DNA of 17,909 nucleotides, taken from contig JALNQF010000650.1 of the NCBI GenBank assembly GCA_028456385.1, forward strand, positions 1 to 17,909. The letters run 5' to 3'. A model generated the notes under the pieces. The model saw only the letters and a program-made list of their open reading frames with translations, did not search any database and was not told the DNA's origin. Below, piece by piece: positions 1-9,778 of the stretch (position 1 is its first letter; each line of letters begins with the position of its first letter). The position numbers and the translations under genes were made by a program. Source of the DNA: Ophiosphaerella korrae. Lineage: Eukaryota > Ascomycota > Dothideomycetes > Pleosporales > Phaeosphaeriaceae.

Positions 1-92
1 TTTATAATATTAGTAAGTTTATAATATTAGTAAGTTATAAACTTACTAATATTAGTATAAAAATAAGAGATATAAGAGATAACTCCTTTATA
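1..92 (-). repeat. Element A left LTR (3' LTR in element sense), partial
   Basis: The right-hand part of this stretch recurs at the other end of the element (about 8277-8356), apart from a small indel near 35-42. The inner boundary at 92/93 is set by two facts: the shared sequence stops there, and a polypurine tract on the minus strand abuts it. In element sense the LTR begins TATAAAGGAG, probably TGTA... before RIP. It contains two tandem copies of a 17-bp unit (1-17 and 18-34). The far end of the LTR is outside the window or very close to base 1, so its full length is unknown. Confidence 0.7.
23..53. repeat. Inverted repeat inside element A left LTR
   Basis: Perfect 14-bp arms, AATATTAGTAAGTT at 23-36 and AACTTACTAATATT at 40-53, separated by ATA. 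The right-end LTR copy lacks the second arm: it reads TAAGTTTTATAATATTAG at the equivalent place. The hairpin is therefore a difference between the two ends, not a conserved LTR feature. Confidence 0.75.
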
Positions 93-107
93 CGTCTCTC
101 TCCTTTT
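93..107 (-). other. Polypurine tract of element A
   Basis: On the minus strand this reads AAAAGGAGAGAGACG and directly abuts the LTR start. In LTR retrotransposons a polypurine tract at this position resists RNase H and primes plus-strand DNA synthesis. It is very similar to the tract of element B at 15878-15891, which supports both the orientation and the LTR boundary. Confidence 0.75.
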
Positions 108-710
108 AAAGAGTAAATTCCTAGAGCTTAAAAAGAGCTCTAATTAACTAATAATACTTATTAGGTAGTAGTAGTAGTAGCTAGAGTTAAAGAGGTTAAC
201 TATTTTTAGAGTTAAAATTATTATTTATAGAGTATAGAGCTAAAGTTTTTACTAATTTTATTATAAAATTAAGACTTATATAACTTCTATATATAAAACG
301 TATTAACTATAAACTTTTTTTTACTACTTCTACTTTATACTAATAAAATTAAACCTAAAAGTATTTATATATAGTATAAGAGAAAGTAAAGTTAATACTA
401 CTAAGTAACTTAATAGTACTAGATCTCTATATAAGTACTTACTATAGATATAAGCTTTATAATAGGTAGGTTTATTAATATAAAGGACTTAGTAAGCCTA
501 ATATTTATAAGTATTAGGGGGTAGGTAGCGTAAAGTAGCCTTAGCTAGGAATTTAGTAGCTAGTTATAAATTCTATAATAGTAAACTAAACCTACGCGTA
601 ACTAGTTATAAAAGAGTATAGTAGTTATAGCTATAGTAGTAGGGCTAGCTAAAGTAAACTATTCCTACTATTTTTATATTATAATTTAGCTTTAGCTAGT
701 AGTAAAGTTT
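108..710 (-). other. Element A 3' untranslated region
   Basis: About 600 bp between the polypurine tract and the repeated C-terminal segment. I recognise no domain on either strand. It contains a short (GTA)5 run at 165-180. Stops occur in all frames. It is best read as the 3' non-coding part of element A, although a degraded reading-frame tail cannot be excluded. Confidence 0.45.
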
Positions 711-1006
711 TCTAATTATACCTTAGAAGGCCTTTTTTATACTTACTAATAGCTAAAGTACTTTAATAAGTTACGTCTTTATTAAGCTCTATTTTAAGTA
801 TATAGTTAGTATTTTAAGCTTCTCTAAGTAGTTCTAGTAAAGGTTAAAGGTAGTAATTATACTTTAGAGGAAGCTTTTTTTTTATACCTATTAGTAGGTT
901 AAGATACCCTAATAGGTTATATCTTTATTAGGGCTCTATTTTTTAGGTATATATAGAGTTAGTAGTTTAGCTTTCTTTAAGTAGTTCTAGTAAAAGTTAA
1001 AGGTAG
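711..1006 (-). repeat. Diverged tandem duplication at the 3' end of A pol
   Basis: Two adjacent direct copies, about 711-853 and 852-1006. Both begin with a TAATTATACYTTAGA-type stretch and both end with AAGTAGTTCTAGTAAA followed by RGTTAAAGGTAG. On the minus strand they follow the chromodomain. Both translate as a relic beginning TFNFY/TFNLY, then a stop (from Gln or Trp) and NYL, so the C-terminal coding tail was probably duplicated before RIP. Divergence between copies is well beyond transitions and includes indels, so the duplication is old. Confidence 0.7.
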
Positions 1007-1140
1007 CTTTATATTTTATAAATTCTTCTACTAGTTCTTATATAAGTTTATTATAGCTAGTCTAGTAGACTAAGTAATACTATTTTACGTATTTTCTATA
1101 CTCTTTAAAGTGTACGTCTAAAATAGCTTTTACTAGGTAT
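1003..1140 (-). other. Element A C-terminal chromodomain relic
   Basis: The minus-strand translation reads EYLVKAILDVHFKEYRK, then YYLV, a stop, TSYNKL and ELVEEFI. This matches the chromodomain pattern of EKILD, YLVKWKGY and WEPxENL, with the Trp codons turned into stops or altered. Chromodomains at the integrase C terminus define chromoviruses, and in studied members they bind methylated histone H3 tails and guide integration to heterochromatin. The phase is the same as reverse transcriptase and integrase. Confidence 0.75.
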
Positions 1141-1778
1141 TCTTTATATATACTACTAGTTTCTTTATTAGTAATAATAATAGAGATTAGCTATAGTAAG
1201 TCTTAGTTTAGTAAAAGCTTTTAATTTCTAGAGCGTAAGAGTTTTAGAAAGAAGACTAAGAATACACCTTTACTTAGTATTTTTTAAAGTAGTACTAGCT
1301 TATATACTTTACTATTATAGATAACTCTTTTAATAAAGTATAGGCTTACCTATTAGTAGTCTAATTTTAGAGTTAGCTAAGTAGTTCTCTAATTAGCTAT
1401 ACTAATATAGGCTTAGTTACTAACTTTATATACTAGTCTACTTTAGTAAGAGGTATTAGCTTAAGCTACTTACTCTTATTATACCTAGAGTATTTTTTCT
1501 TTAAAGTAGGCTACTAGGTTACTATAAGTATTAAGTAGCTTATTAGCTTATATATATTAGTTACGTTAGGCTAGGTTTAGTTAATCTTTATTGTTTTTAC
1601 TAGAGTATATACTACTATAGAGGTAATACTCTAGATCTATAAGAAATAAAGTTATCTTAATAGATATATTAATAGTATTATTTACTTAGAACTTAGCTAT
1701 ATATAGCTAAGCTACTTAGTTATCTTATATATAGTTAATATATTACCTTAGAAAGATCTTTAGGGCTTAATTTACTTA

Positions 1779-2087
1779 CTTAGTTTAGCTATTAGTTTCT
1801 AAGTAGTATATAGTTAAGAGCTTTTACGTAATATAGAGGTATTTATATATATAGCGCTAAAATTAGCTAATAAAAGTTACTTCTCTATTAGATATAATAT
1901 TTATTAAGACTCTATAAAGCTTAAAAATAGATATAAAATATTAGGTAGCTTTTTTAGGTTTTAGAGACTTATAAGAGAAGAAATAGTATCTTTTTATAAG
2001 ATAGTAGTAAATTACTAGGATATATTTATAAATCTAGCTACTATTTTTACTAGTTAGTAAGGCTTAGATATAGTTTACTAAGATATT
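1779..2087 (-). other. Element A integrase core (DD35E) relic
   Basis: The second catalytic Asp is the Asn codon at 1887-1889 (context IISNREVTFIS). The catalytic Glu is the Lys codon at 1779-1781, at the end of the HPETDGQTE-like motif. The spacing between them is 36 codons, exactly the D-x35-E rule of retroviral-type integrases. The first Asp is one of two Asn codons near 2073-2087 (context TNILVNYI). All three acidic residues appear lost through single G-to-A changes, so the enzyme was inactivated at each catalytic position. Confidence 0.85.
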
Positions 2088-4909
2088 AGTCTAGGGTATA
2101 TAGAGAATTAGTATAGGTTAGAAGTAACTAAGTTTACTATCTTATAAGTTCTTTATATAGTAGTAAATTAAGTATATATTATAAAATTACTTAATAGCTT
2201 AGAGTATTTTAAGCTAATAATAGTACTTATATATTAGATATAGCGTACTATAAAGTCTTTTATAGCTTACTAACTAATAGTTATAGTATAAATTAAAGAT
2301 TTAGTAGCGTAAATAGGTATTTAGAAAGATATATAGATATGTTTTATTAACTTAAAAGTACTTTTCTTTCTCTAATTTAGTAGAGCTAATATTAGCGTAT
2401 AAAAAGTAGTATCTTACTTTATAGAAAGCTTTTATTAGTTTTTATTATCTACTATCTATAGTAGTAAATATAGCTTAGGCTATATAGTCTTCTAAGTATA
2501 CTATATCTAGTAATTCTTCTATTAGGCGTAGGTTAATAATATATAGTAAGAGTTCTAGGTCTAGTTCTCTATTATAAAGTAGTAGAAAATCTTCTAGTAA
2601 GTTTACTAATTTAGGTTTTATTCCTATAATATAGTAAAGGTAAGTATATACTATAGTAGCTTATTTTACTATAAATCTATCTAGCTTTTATAGGTTTATA
2701 AAGCTTAGAGCGTAAATTACTATATTTAGTATAGGTTTTACGCCTAAAGCTAGGACTTAAAGGCTTAAGATAATTTAGTTAGCTCCTAATACTTATAGAT
2801 TAGAATTATCTATAGAGTAATTCTATAGTTAGTAGCTTAGGGCGTCTATAACTTCGTTTATATTACTAGGCGCGTATTTAATATAGAAATTAAATTAGGA
2901 TAAGAATAATAACTAGTAGGCCTAGTAGTAATTAAGCTTTTTAGTTATTATAAAGGTTTCTAAATTATAGTAGTTTATTATAACGTAGATTATATATAGA
3001 CTACTTATAAGCTCTAGTTTCTATTCTTTAAATACTTAGATTATAGCTATAAGTTCTAGGTTATAGATATTATAATTATATTTTACTAAGGTATATTTTT
3101 TTAAGAAAAAGCTAACTAGCTATTAGATTCTATCTTAGTTTAGTTAGCTTATTACTTTACCTAAAGCCTACCTAGAAGCGTTAGTTTAGATATAGATTAG
3201 TTTTAAAAAGTTAAAGTAAAGTAAAACTATACTTAGCTAGAAAGTAGCTTTTAGTTTATTAAAAGTATTTATATATTCTTAGGTAATTATAAAGAGCTTA
3301 TACTAAGTCTTTTAAAGAAGTAGCTTATCTCTTTTAGTAAGTTTAGTAATAACTTTAGACTTAATTAACTTAGTAAGTAGTAAAGTAAAGCTTAAGTAAT
3401 CTTTAATAAAGTACTAGAGAAATCTAGTATAGCCTAGAAAGGCTAAGACTTCTTTAGTAGTCTTTAGTATTTCTTACTCTTAGATAGCTTTAACTTTAGA
3501 GAGATCTATTATAATTCTTTTATTAAAGATAATTATACTTAAAAACTTAACTAAAGTAGTATAAAGGCTAGATTTTTTAGAGTCTATATAGAAGCCTTAC
3601 TTTTTTAGTTATATAAGTACTTTATAAATATACTAGATATAGTTTATTTTATTATTAGAGTATATTAAGATATTATCTATATATATAGTATAGAAGTTAT
3701 CTAAATATTCTAGTAAGGCTAAGTTAATAGTATACTAGAAAGTAGCTAGTACGTTAGTAAAGCTAAAAAGTACTACTTTATAAGTATATATACTAAAGTA
3801 AGTAATAAATATAGTTAGCTATTCTAAATTTAGAGTAATATATAAGTAGTAAAAGGCGTATATTACGTTAAATTTAGAGAAAATCTTTACCTTATTTAGG
3901 TAGGCTAGTATTTCCCTAAAGAATAGAATAAGGTACTAGTCTTTAATAGTAGATTTATTTAGCTTGTAGTAGTTTACGTAGACTTATAAGCTACTATCTA
4001 GTTTAGCTATAATTAGTAAGTTATTTCTAGCTAGAGAGCTATATTTACTAATAAAGCCCTTACCTTCTATTTCTTAGATATATTTCTAGATTACTTTATC
4101 TTATTTTCTAGTAAAAAAGTAAAGTTTAGTATCTAGGATTTTTACGCTAGGTTTAAAAGTAATTTCTAGGTTATATAGCTTATAAGAGAGAAGTTCTTTA
4201 GTAGCTTTCTTATTAAAATAAAGTATTAAGTCTTAATATAGTTAGAGTAGTTCTATAGATAAGATATCTTTAAGCTCTACTATAAGTAGTAGTTTGTAAA
4301 ATTATATATAATCTACTTCTCTAGCTACTTTATAGTAGTATACTAGTAATAGTATTTATCTAAAGTAAGTACTATAAGCGTATATTTACTTCTTTTAGTA
4401 AAGGCCTTAATTATATAATAACTAATAGTTTAAATATCTATTAATAAGTTCTATTTATACCTATTAGAGTACTTACTTAGAGGCCTTATAAAAGTAGATA
4501 ATAGTTTAAGTACTAGCTTCTTTAAAGCTATAGTAGAGTAATATCTAGGTATACTATAGTATACTACTAAGGAGATTTTATTAGTTATTTAGTAGTACTA
4601 TTAGTAGTAAGTATTAGAGAATAATAATATTTTATAGTAGTAGTTAAGTTTAATAGTATAAGCTTTATACTATAAAAATCTTAAAATAAAGTTAAATTAG
4701 CTTATATTTTTAATAATATAAGTAGAGGTCTATTTAATATATATACTTACTTATAAGTAGAACTTAACCTAATATATAATAGACTTAGATAGAGAACTAT
4801 TATATCCTTTATAGATAATAAGTTAAAGTAGCTAGATAGTTTATAATTTTATAGTTTTCTAGGTAAATTTTTATTAAATAAAGTTTATATTAACTCTATT
4901 ATTAGCTAA

Positions 4910-7900
4910 AGTTCTAGCTATATAGGGTACTATAAGGTCTTTACCTAAGAAGCTAGTAAATAAGAATTAGTTTAGCTTAGCTTCTATTAGATTAGTTAGT
5001 AGTTTTTTATACTAGACTATCTATATTCTATAAGTAAGTATATAAGATATAGCTATACTAGGAGTTATACTTTAGTAGTTAATTATACTCTTTTAGTTTA
5101 TATAATCTCTAGGTTAAGGCTTTAGGCTTAAGGAACGTTATTTTCTAAATCTTAGTCTAAGTTAGGCTCTAGTTCTAGCTCTATATCTAGTTAGGAGTTA
5201 TATTTAAAGAATTAGTCTTCTATTTCTATATCTATTTTAGAGTCTATTACTATATAAGTAGCTATATAGTAGTTTATAGTATTAGTAGGTATTTTAGATC
5301 TAGTAGCTTTTATTTATTTATAAGTAGTATAGTCTAGCTTCTTAATACTTATCTTTCTATAGCCCTAGTATAAAATTATTTTAGAGTTCTTAGTTTTAAT
5401 TATAGTAGCCTTTTTACTAGTTAGGTATATTCTTCTAAATATACTTTCTAGTTATAGTTAATAGTATTTTAGTTCTTATAAAGTTATAGCTAGTTTTTCT
5501 TTAAAGTTTTATATCTACGCTCTTAGTTTAGCTCTTATAAGCGCTAGGGTATAAAGCTAGGTTTACCTAAGGCCTATATCTAGGTTATAATTATTTACTT
5601 TATTTTCTAATATTAAGATTATCTTTTAAAAATTAGTAGAGCTATTATAGATACTAGGGGTAGTACTAGTAGCTTCTTTAAGCTAAGGTTATAGCTTTTT
5701 TTAAAAGTAGATATTATATAGCTATAAGTTTTATTATAGTTTAAGGCTAATATTATTAAATTTAGAGAAGAATTTAGCTTATACTAACTAGGTAGTTTTA
5801 TAGATTAGTTAATTTAGTCTAAATTTAGCTATTTCTAGAGTTTTATAATATACTTCTTTTAATCTTACTATATTTATATTACTAAATTAGTAAAAAAGTA
5901 TAAAGAAATATATAAATTCTTTTTAGTATAAGTAAGTAATACTATTTAGAATAGTAAGGTATAAGTAAGCTAATTCTATATAGTAGTATATAATAACGTT
6001 AGCTTAGGTTTATAAGCTAATATATTTTTTTATATTAGTAATAAAGTAATTATATATAGACTAGATAAAAGATATAATATCTATATAGTATCTTATACCT
6101 AAAAATTATAAAGGTTTTATAAAGTAGTCTTCTTATTCTTTATACTAGTAAAAATTAAAGGCTAGCTCTTAGATACTAGTTAAGAAAAAAGTTAAGGTAA
6201 ACTCTTCTCTATTAAAGATATAGTAGCTTACTACTAGTACTTAGAGTTTAAACTCTCTTTTAAAGAAGCTAAGTTACTAGCTTTATAGTAAGATCTTAGT
6301 ATAAAGTAGTTTTATATCTTTTTATACTAGTATATTAAAGTTAAAAGTTTTTAGCTTAGTTTATTTAGCTATTAAGTCTTTTTAGTAGATTACTACTTTA
6401 CGTAAGTAGTTATATTTTACTATAGCTTTTTCTTATAAAGCTTTATACTAAGTAGCTCTTTAGCTTAAAGTATTATATTACTCTATAATATAGTTATAGT
6501 CTAGTAGTAATTACGCTAAGTATTCTTAGAGTTAAGCTAATTAGTTATCTTATTAAAAAAGTTATTTATCTAATTTACTTACTTTAGCTATAAGCTTCTA
6601 GTTTTATTTATTTACTATATTAATTATATCTTATATCTAGGTATTTATAACTACTAGGTATAATACTATTCTAGTTAGAGTAAATTCTCTAAAAGATAAG
6701 TAATTACTAGGTTTATTATCTTTAATTCCTTAGTATAAGATTAGTAGTAAGGTATAAAATAAAGGTTAGAGCTTAGTAAACTTAGTAAGTAATTTCTTAA
6801 GTTTATCTTAAGATATAAAGACTATTCTTAGTAGTAAATCTTTATTAATTATAGTGTTTAATAGTAAGTTATCTTTTAGCTCTTTTAGGATCTTAAGCTT
6901 AGGTATAAGCTAAAGTAATAATACTTAGCTAATATTTAGTTAGGCGTTATTAATTAAGTTATTTAATATAGTCTAGTTATTAAAAGAGACCTTAGTAACT
7001 AGTCTATACCTTAGGAGGCTACTTTAGTTAAAAGAAGTAAAGTCTATATCTAGGTTAAATTCTTCTATAATAAGTTAGTTAAGAGTAGCTAAGTCTATTA
7101 TAGAGCTATTAGCTAAGAAAGTACCTAGTACTTATTAGGGAATTATATTAGGTTAGAAATTAAGTTTACTAAGTAGTTTTAGCTAAATAAAAGATTTAGA
7201 GTCTATTACTTATTTTCTTTTATTTTTTTATAAGAAAGTCTTAAGATATTATTAGAAGTTATTTAGTACTTTTTTTATTAGAGTAGTTAGTATAGTAAGT
7301 CTCTAGGTTTATTTTTCTAAGAACTTAGTTCTAGTATATATTTTATAGATTTTTTGTAGTATAGTAGCTTTAGAGTATTCTTTTAGTTTTTTACTAGATC
7401 TATAGTCTACTATTTATAGTATATTTTTATCTTATAAGTATACTTAGTTTAAGTAATAAAGAAGTTATAAGCTAGTATTATTTTAGTTTAAAAAGCTAGC
7501 TTTTAAAGAAATAGAAGATTTTTTATATAACTAAGTTATAGTATAATAAGCTAAGTTATAGTAGTTATATACTATATTAGTATATTTAGCTATTAGTTTA
7601 TAGAGATTTAGATCTTTAGTACTAGCTAGTAAAGGTTTTAGTAAAGTCTAGAGTACTTTATTACTTAGTTCTTATAAATTAAGCGCTAGTAATTTATATA
7701 AGTTTAGGAGTCTTTTCTTTTTCTAGTACTACTACTTAAGTTTAATACTTAGTATAAGTATACTTTTACTTAAGTATATATAGTAAGTATAAGCTAAAGC
7801 TTTATAACTTATAAAGTAGTTAAACTACTCTTCTTTAGTATATATTTCTTTCTAAAACGTTAGCGCTAGTACTAGTAAAAAGAGAGTACTAGAAACTTTA

Positions 7901-8276
7901 ACTAGAACTATAATATAGTAAACTTAAGAGGCTACCTAGCGCGCTATAGCTAAAGTAAGATCTAATTCTTAGTAGTATAGTTCTTTTTAGCTAGCTAAGC
8001 TTAATTAAGAGTTAGCTATAATTAGCTATTTTATAGTAACTCTAGTATAAGTAAAAAGGCTACTAGTATAGTTCTAGGTTATAGAAAGGCTTATAAAAGT
8101 AAAATATTTATAGAGATCTACTATTATATAAAGTAGACTTTATATAAGATAACTTAATAAAGTAGTTTTAATAATTAACTAAAAAGAGTAAATAGTAGAT
8201 AAAGCTATCTAAGTAAGTACTAGGTATATATACCTAGTAGCTTACTAAGCGCTAACTAAAAGTAGAAAGGTAGTTA
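4910..8276 (-). pseudogene. Element A presumed gag and 5' leader region
   Basis: This 3.4-kb stretch lies upstream of the protease in element sense, where gag and the leader belong. No capsid domain could be confirmed, because stops are dense in every frame. A possible zinc-knuckle relic is at 5329-5370 on the minus strand, with Tyr replacing Cys at CCHC spacing (Y-x2-Y-x9-Y). Its His position reads Ile, which RIP alone does not explain, so the call is weak. The region is longer than the equivalent part of element B and may contain further rearrangement. I see no plus-strand gene in it. Confidence 0.4.
8218..8239. repeat. 22-bp perfect palindrome near the right end of A
   Basis: The half-site is TACTAGGTATA followed by its exact reverse complement. 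Flanking AAGTAAG on the left and CTTACTAA on the right extend it imperfectly to about 40 bp (8211-8250). It lies about 40 bp inside the visible LTR repeat, either in the leader or in undetected LTR. With this base composition and RIP, part of the symmetry could be fortuitous, but a 22-bp perfect palindrome is notable. Confidence 0.6.
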
Positions 8277-8356
8277 AATATTAGTAAGTTTATAATATTA
8301 GTAAGTTTTATAATATTAGTATAAAAATAAGAGATATAAGAGATAACTCTTTTATA
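8277..8356 (-). repeat. Element A right LTR (5' LTR in element sense), visible part
   Basis: Repeats the sequence of 1-92. The shared core, about 40 bp, runs from AATATTAGTATAAAA through AAGAGATATAAGAGATAACT to the terminal TTTATA. The outer end at 8356 is firm because B-family gag begins at 8357. The inner end is not firm: the homology visible here stops near 8277, but the partner LTR is cut by the window edge, so the true LTR may extend left. No primer binding site was identified. Confidence 0.65.
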
Positions 8357-9288
8357 AGTAGTATTTAGAGATATAGATATTACCTAATAAGCTAAAGAAA
8401 AACTTAAAAGACTTATATAAAATAAAAGTATTCTTAAATATATATTATAATTTAAATAACTAAGCTAAAATATAGAATAGAATAAGTTAGCTTTAATATT
8501 ATAATTTAAATAAGAACTAAATATAAAAATTTAATATAAAATAATATATATAGAGGAACCTAAGATACTAGAAGCTTTAAAGTAATAAGTAATCTAAATT
8601 AATAATAATCTTTAAGAATAGAAGAAGAATAGGTATAGTAATTAATCTAAAAACTAGGATACTAGAGACTCTATAATCTTTAATACTAATAAGGATAGAA
8701 AAAAAAAGAAGAATAAAGACTTTATATACTTTAACTATAGTAAAAAAAGCTACTATATAAAAGACTACTAATTATAGAAGAAAAAGGATATAGTATATTA
8801 TAAATATAGAAAGCTAGAATACTTTATAAAAGACTATAGAAGTAAAAACTATAAGAAAAATAAAGAAGCTTAGTTAAAAATAACTAAAAAGAAAAAAGAA
8901 GTACTATAAGTATAAGCTAAACTTTAAGAAAAAGTAGCTAGAAGTAAAAAAATATAATATATAATACTTTATTAAACTTTTTATTATAAGAATAACTACT
9001 ATATATATCTTTCTAGTAAGTAAAGAGTAAGATAGTTTTTATAGAAAAATAAAGTAGTAGTAATAAAAAAAAGAATAAAAGCTTAGCTAAAAGAGATAGC
9101 CTAAGTAATAGACTTACTAATAGAAGACTTAGAAAGAGAAGAGCTCTAGATTCTATTAATTTAGTCTAAAAGATAAGTACTAGATAAAGAAACTACTATA
9201 GCTTCTTCTAAAAGACTATAAAAAAGTAAGAAGTAAACTAGTATAAAAAGTATAAAGTATACCTAGCTAGATATATATAGCTATAATA
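8357..9288 (+). pseudogene. gag: B-old: gag fragment of an older B-family element, left part
   Basis: Aligns along its whole length with 10318-11252 of B-young, with only small length differences. It includes the C-terminal capsid/nucleocapsid region. Two CCHC zinc-knuckle relics are visible at 8727-8768 (YFNYSKKSYYIKDY) and 8796-8837 (YYKYRKLEYFIKDY), with Tyr at every Cys and His position, as expected if TGC/TGT and CAC/CAT became TAC/TAT. I saw no CpA or TpG here, so RIP is saturated. The left side is cut by element A at 8356/8357 and the right side by B-young at 9288/9289. The N-terminal gag is missing from the window. Confidence 0.9.
9284..9288. repeat. Left target-site duplication of B-young (TAATA)
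   Basis: TAATA directly precedes the 5' LTR and is repeated directly after the 3' LTR at 16321-16325. The corresponding uninterrupted site in the family occurs once, at 11248-11252. Five base pairs is the usual duplication size for Ty3/Gypsy integrases. Confidence 0.9.
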
Positions 9289-9717
9289 TATTATAGGTAT
9301 AATAGAAGAAATTAAGATAGAACTAATTAGTCCTAACTTAGTTACTAATAAAGCATAGGACGAGTAGAGTAATAATCTCGATTAGGAAATAATATACAAC
9401 TAGGATATATAGACTAATCTATAATCTATAGACTCTTAGTAGCTATAGATTATAGATTAAAACGATCTATAATCTATTTATCTTAGTAGTTATAGATTAT
9501 AGATTACAACAAGTATATAGTTAGTAGGATACGTATTATTAAGATAGTATTAGTAATTTAATCCTTTAACTATAGAACGCTAATACAAGATAGTTGTAAA
9601 ACATCTTCTATTATTTATAGTTATTATAGATTACCCCTAAGCTTTTACTATTACCTTGTAATCTACTAACCCTCTTTAAGATAGGTACCTATAGTTAACA
9701 ACAGAAGGCCTATAATA
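9289..9717 (+). repeat. B-young 5' LTR (429 bp)
   Basis: Begins TATTATAGG and ends GGCCTATAATA. The 3' LTR ends GGCCTATAACA, so the canonical TG...CA termini appear to have become TA...TA here. The length equals that of the 3' LTR exactly. My hand alignment finds 21 differences, all transitions and no indels. Promoter and polyadenylation signals would lie here, but TATA-like strings are so common after RIP that none can be singled out. Confidence 0.95.
9415..9504. repeat. Twin hairpins in the B 5' LTR
   Basis: The first hairpin has perfect 17-bp arms, TAATCTATAATCTATAG at 9415-9431 and its complement at 9443-9459, with an 11-base loop. The second has 13-bp arms at 9465-9477 and 9492-9504. 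Both are built from the same ATCTATAATCTAT unit and share the loop sequence CTTAGTAG, so they look like a tandem duplication of one stem-loop. The pair is kept in the 3' LTR at 16018-16109. Confidence 0.85.
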
Positions 9718-9778
9718 CCTTACTAATTTAGTTATTACAAGAAGTAAAGCGTAAGTAGCGCGTAGTCTAGCTAATACA
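9718..9778 (+). other. B-young leader between 5' LTR and gag-pol
   Basis: A primer binding site should begin here. The sequence starts CCTTACTAATTTAGTT, and no TGG-type tRNA complement is recognisable even allowing for C-to-T and G-to-A changes. The gag frame is already in phase from 9719, so the true start could lie anywhere up to about 9779, where an ATA (possible former ATG) begins a continuous frame. Confidence 0.5.

Larger units (their letters stand above)
1003..4909 (-). pseudogene. pol: Element A pol relic (protease to chromodomain)
   Basis: Minus-strand polyprotein relic. The protease Asp-Ser-Gly triad is probably at 4895-4903 (now Asn-Asn-Arg, followed by VNINFI). In reverse transcriptase the first catalytic Asp is Asn at 3867-3869 (context KIFSKFNVIYAFYY), an LFSFTNVLATF motif follows, and the YxDD box is YIDN at 3672-3683, continuing ILIYS. 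RNase H has TNAS for TDAS at 3174-3185. Integrase has ISNREVTFIS at about 1887 and YYLETNS, a stop, then TK (ancestral HPETDGQTE) near 1779-1808. The chromodomain is at 1003-1140. Reverse transcriptase, RNase H, integrase and chromodomain share one reading phase over about 2.9 kb, interrupted only by TAA/TAG. The protease lies in another phase, so at least one indel or a frameshift separates it. The stops and active-site losses fit C-to-T/G-to-A damage. Confidence 0.9.
1..8356 (-). mobile_element. Element A: RIP-degraded Ty3/Gypsy chromovirus
   Basis: LTR retrotransposon relic read on the minus strand. The order from high to low coordinate is leader/gag region, protease, reverse transcriptase, RNase H, integrase, chromodomain, polypurine tract, LTR. 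This is the Ty3/Gypsy order, since integrase follows RNase H. The same terminal sequence occurs at 1-92 and at about 8277-8356, and 8357 onward is unrelated B-family gag, so the right boundary is sharp. The left boundary lies at or beyond the window edge, so the left target-site duplication cannot be checked. I noticed only about eight CpA or TpG dinucleotides in over 8 kb, which marks near-saturating RIP. The element must be non-autonomous. Confidence 0.9.

Noticed and set aside
165..180. (GTA)5 run as a functional repeat
   Set aside because: Five units in a TA-dominated sequence is unremarkable, and it lies in presumed 3' untranslated sequence.
8357..9288. An independent gag gene or a gag duplication within one element
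   Set aside because: It is the left flank of the B-young insertion; the right flank continues it from the duplicated TAATA.
9415..9504. A CRISPR array or transposon terminal inverted repeats suggested by the repeated ATCTATAATCTAT units
   Set aside because: There are only two stem-loops with no variable spacers, they lie inside a defined LTR, and the same pair recurs in the partner LTR.
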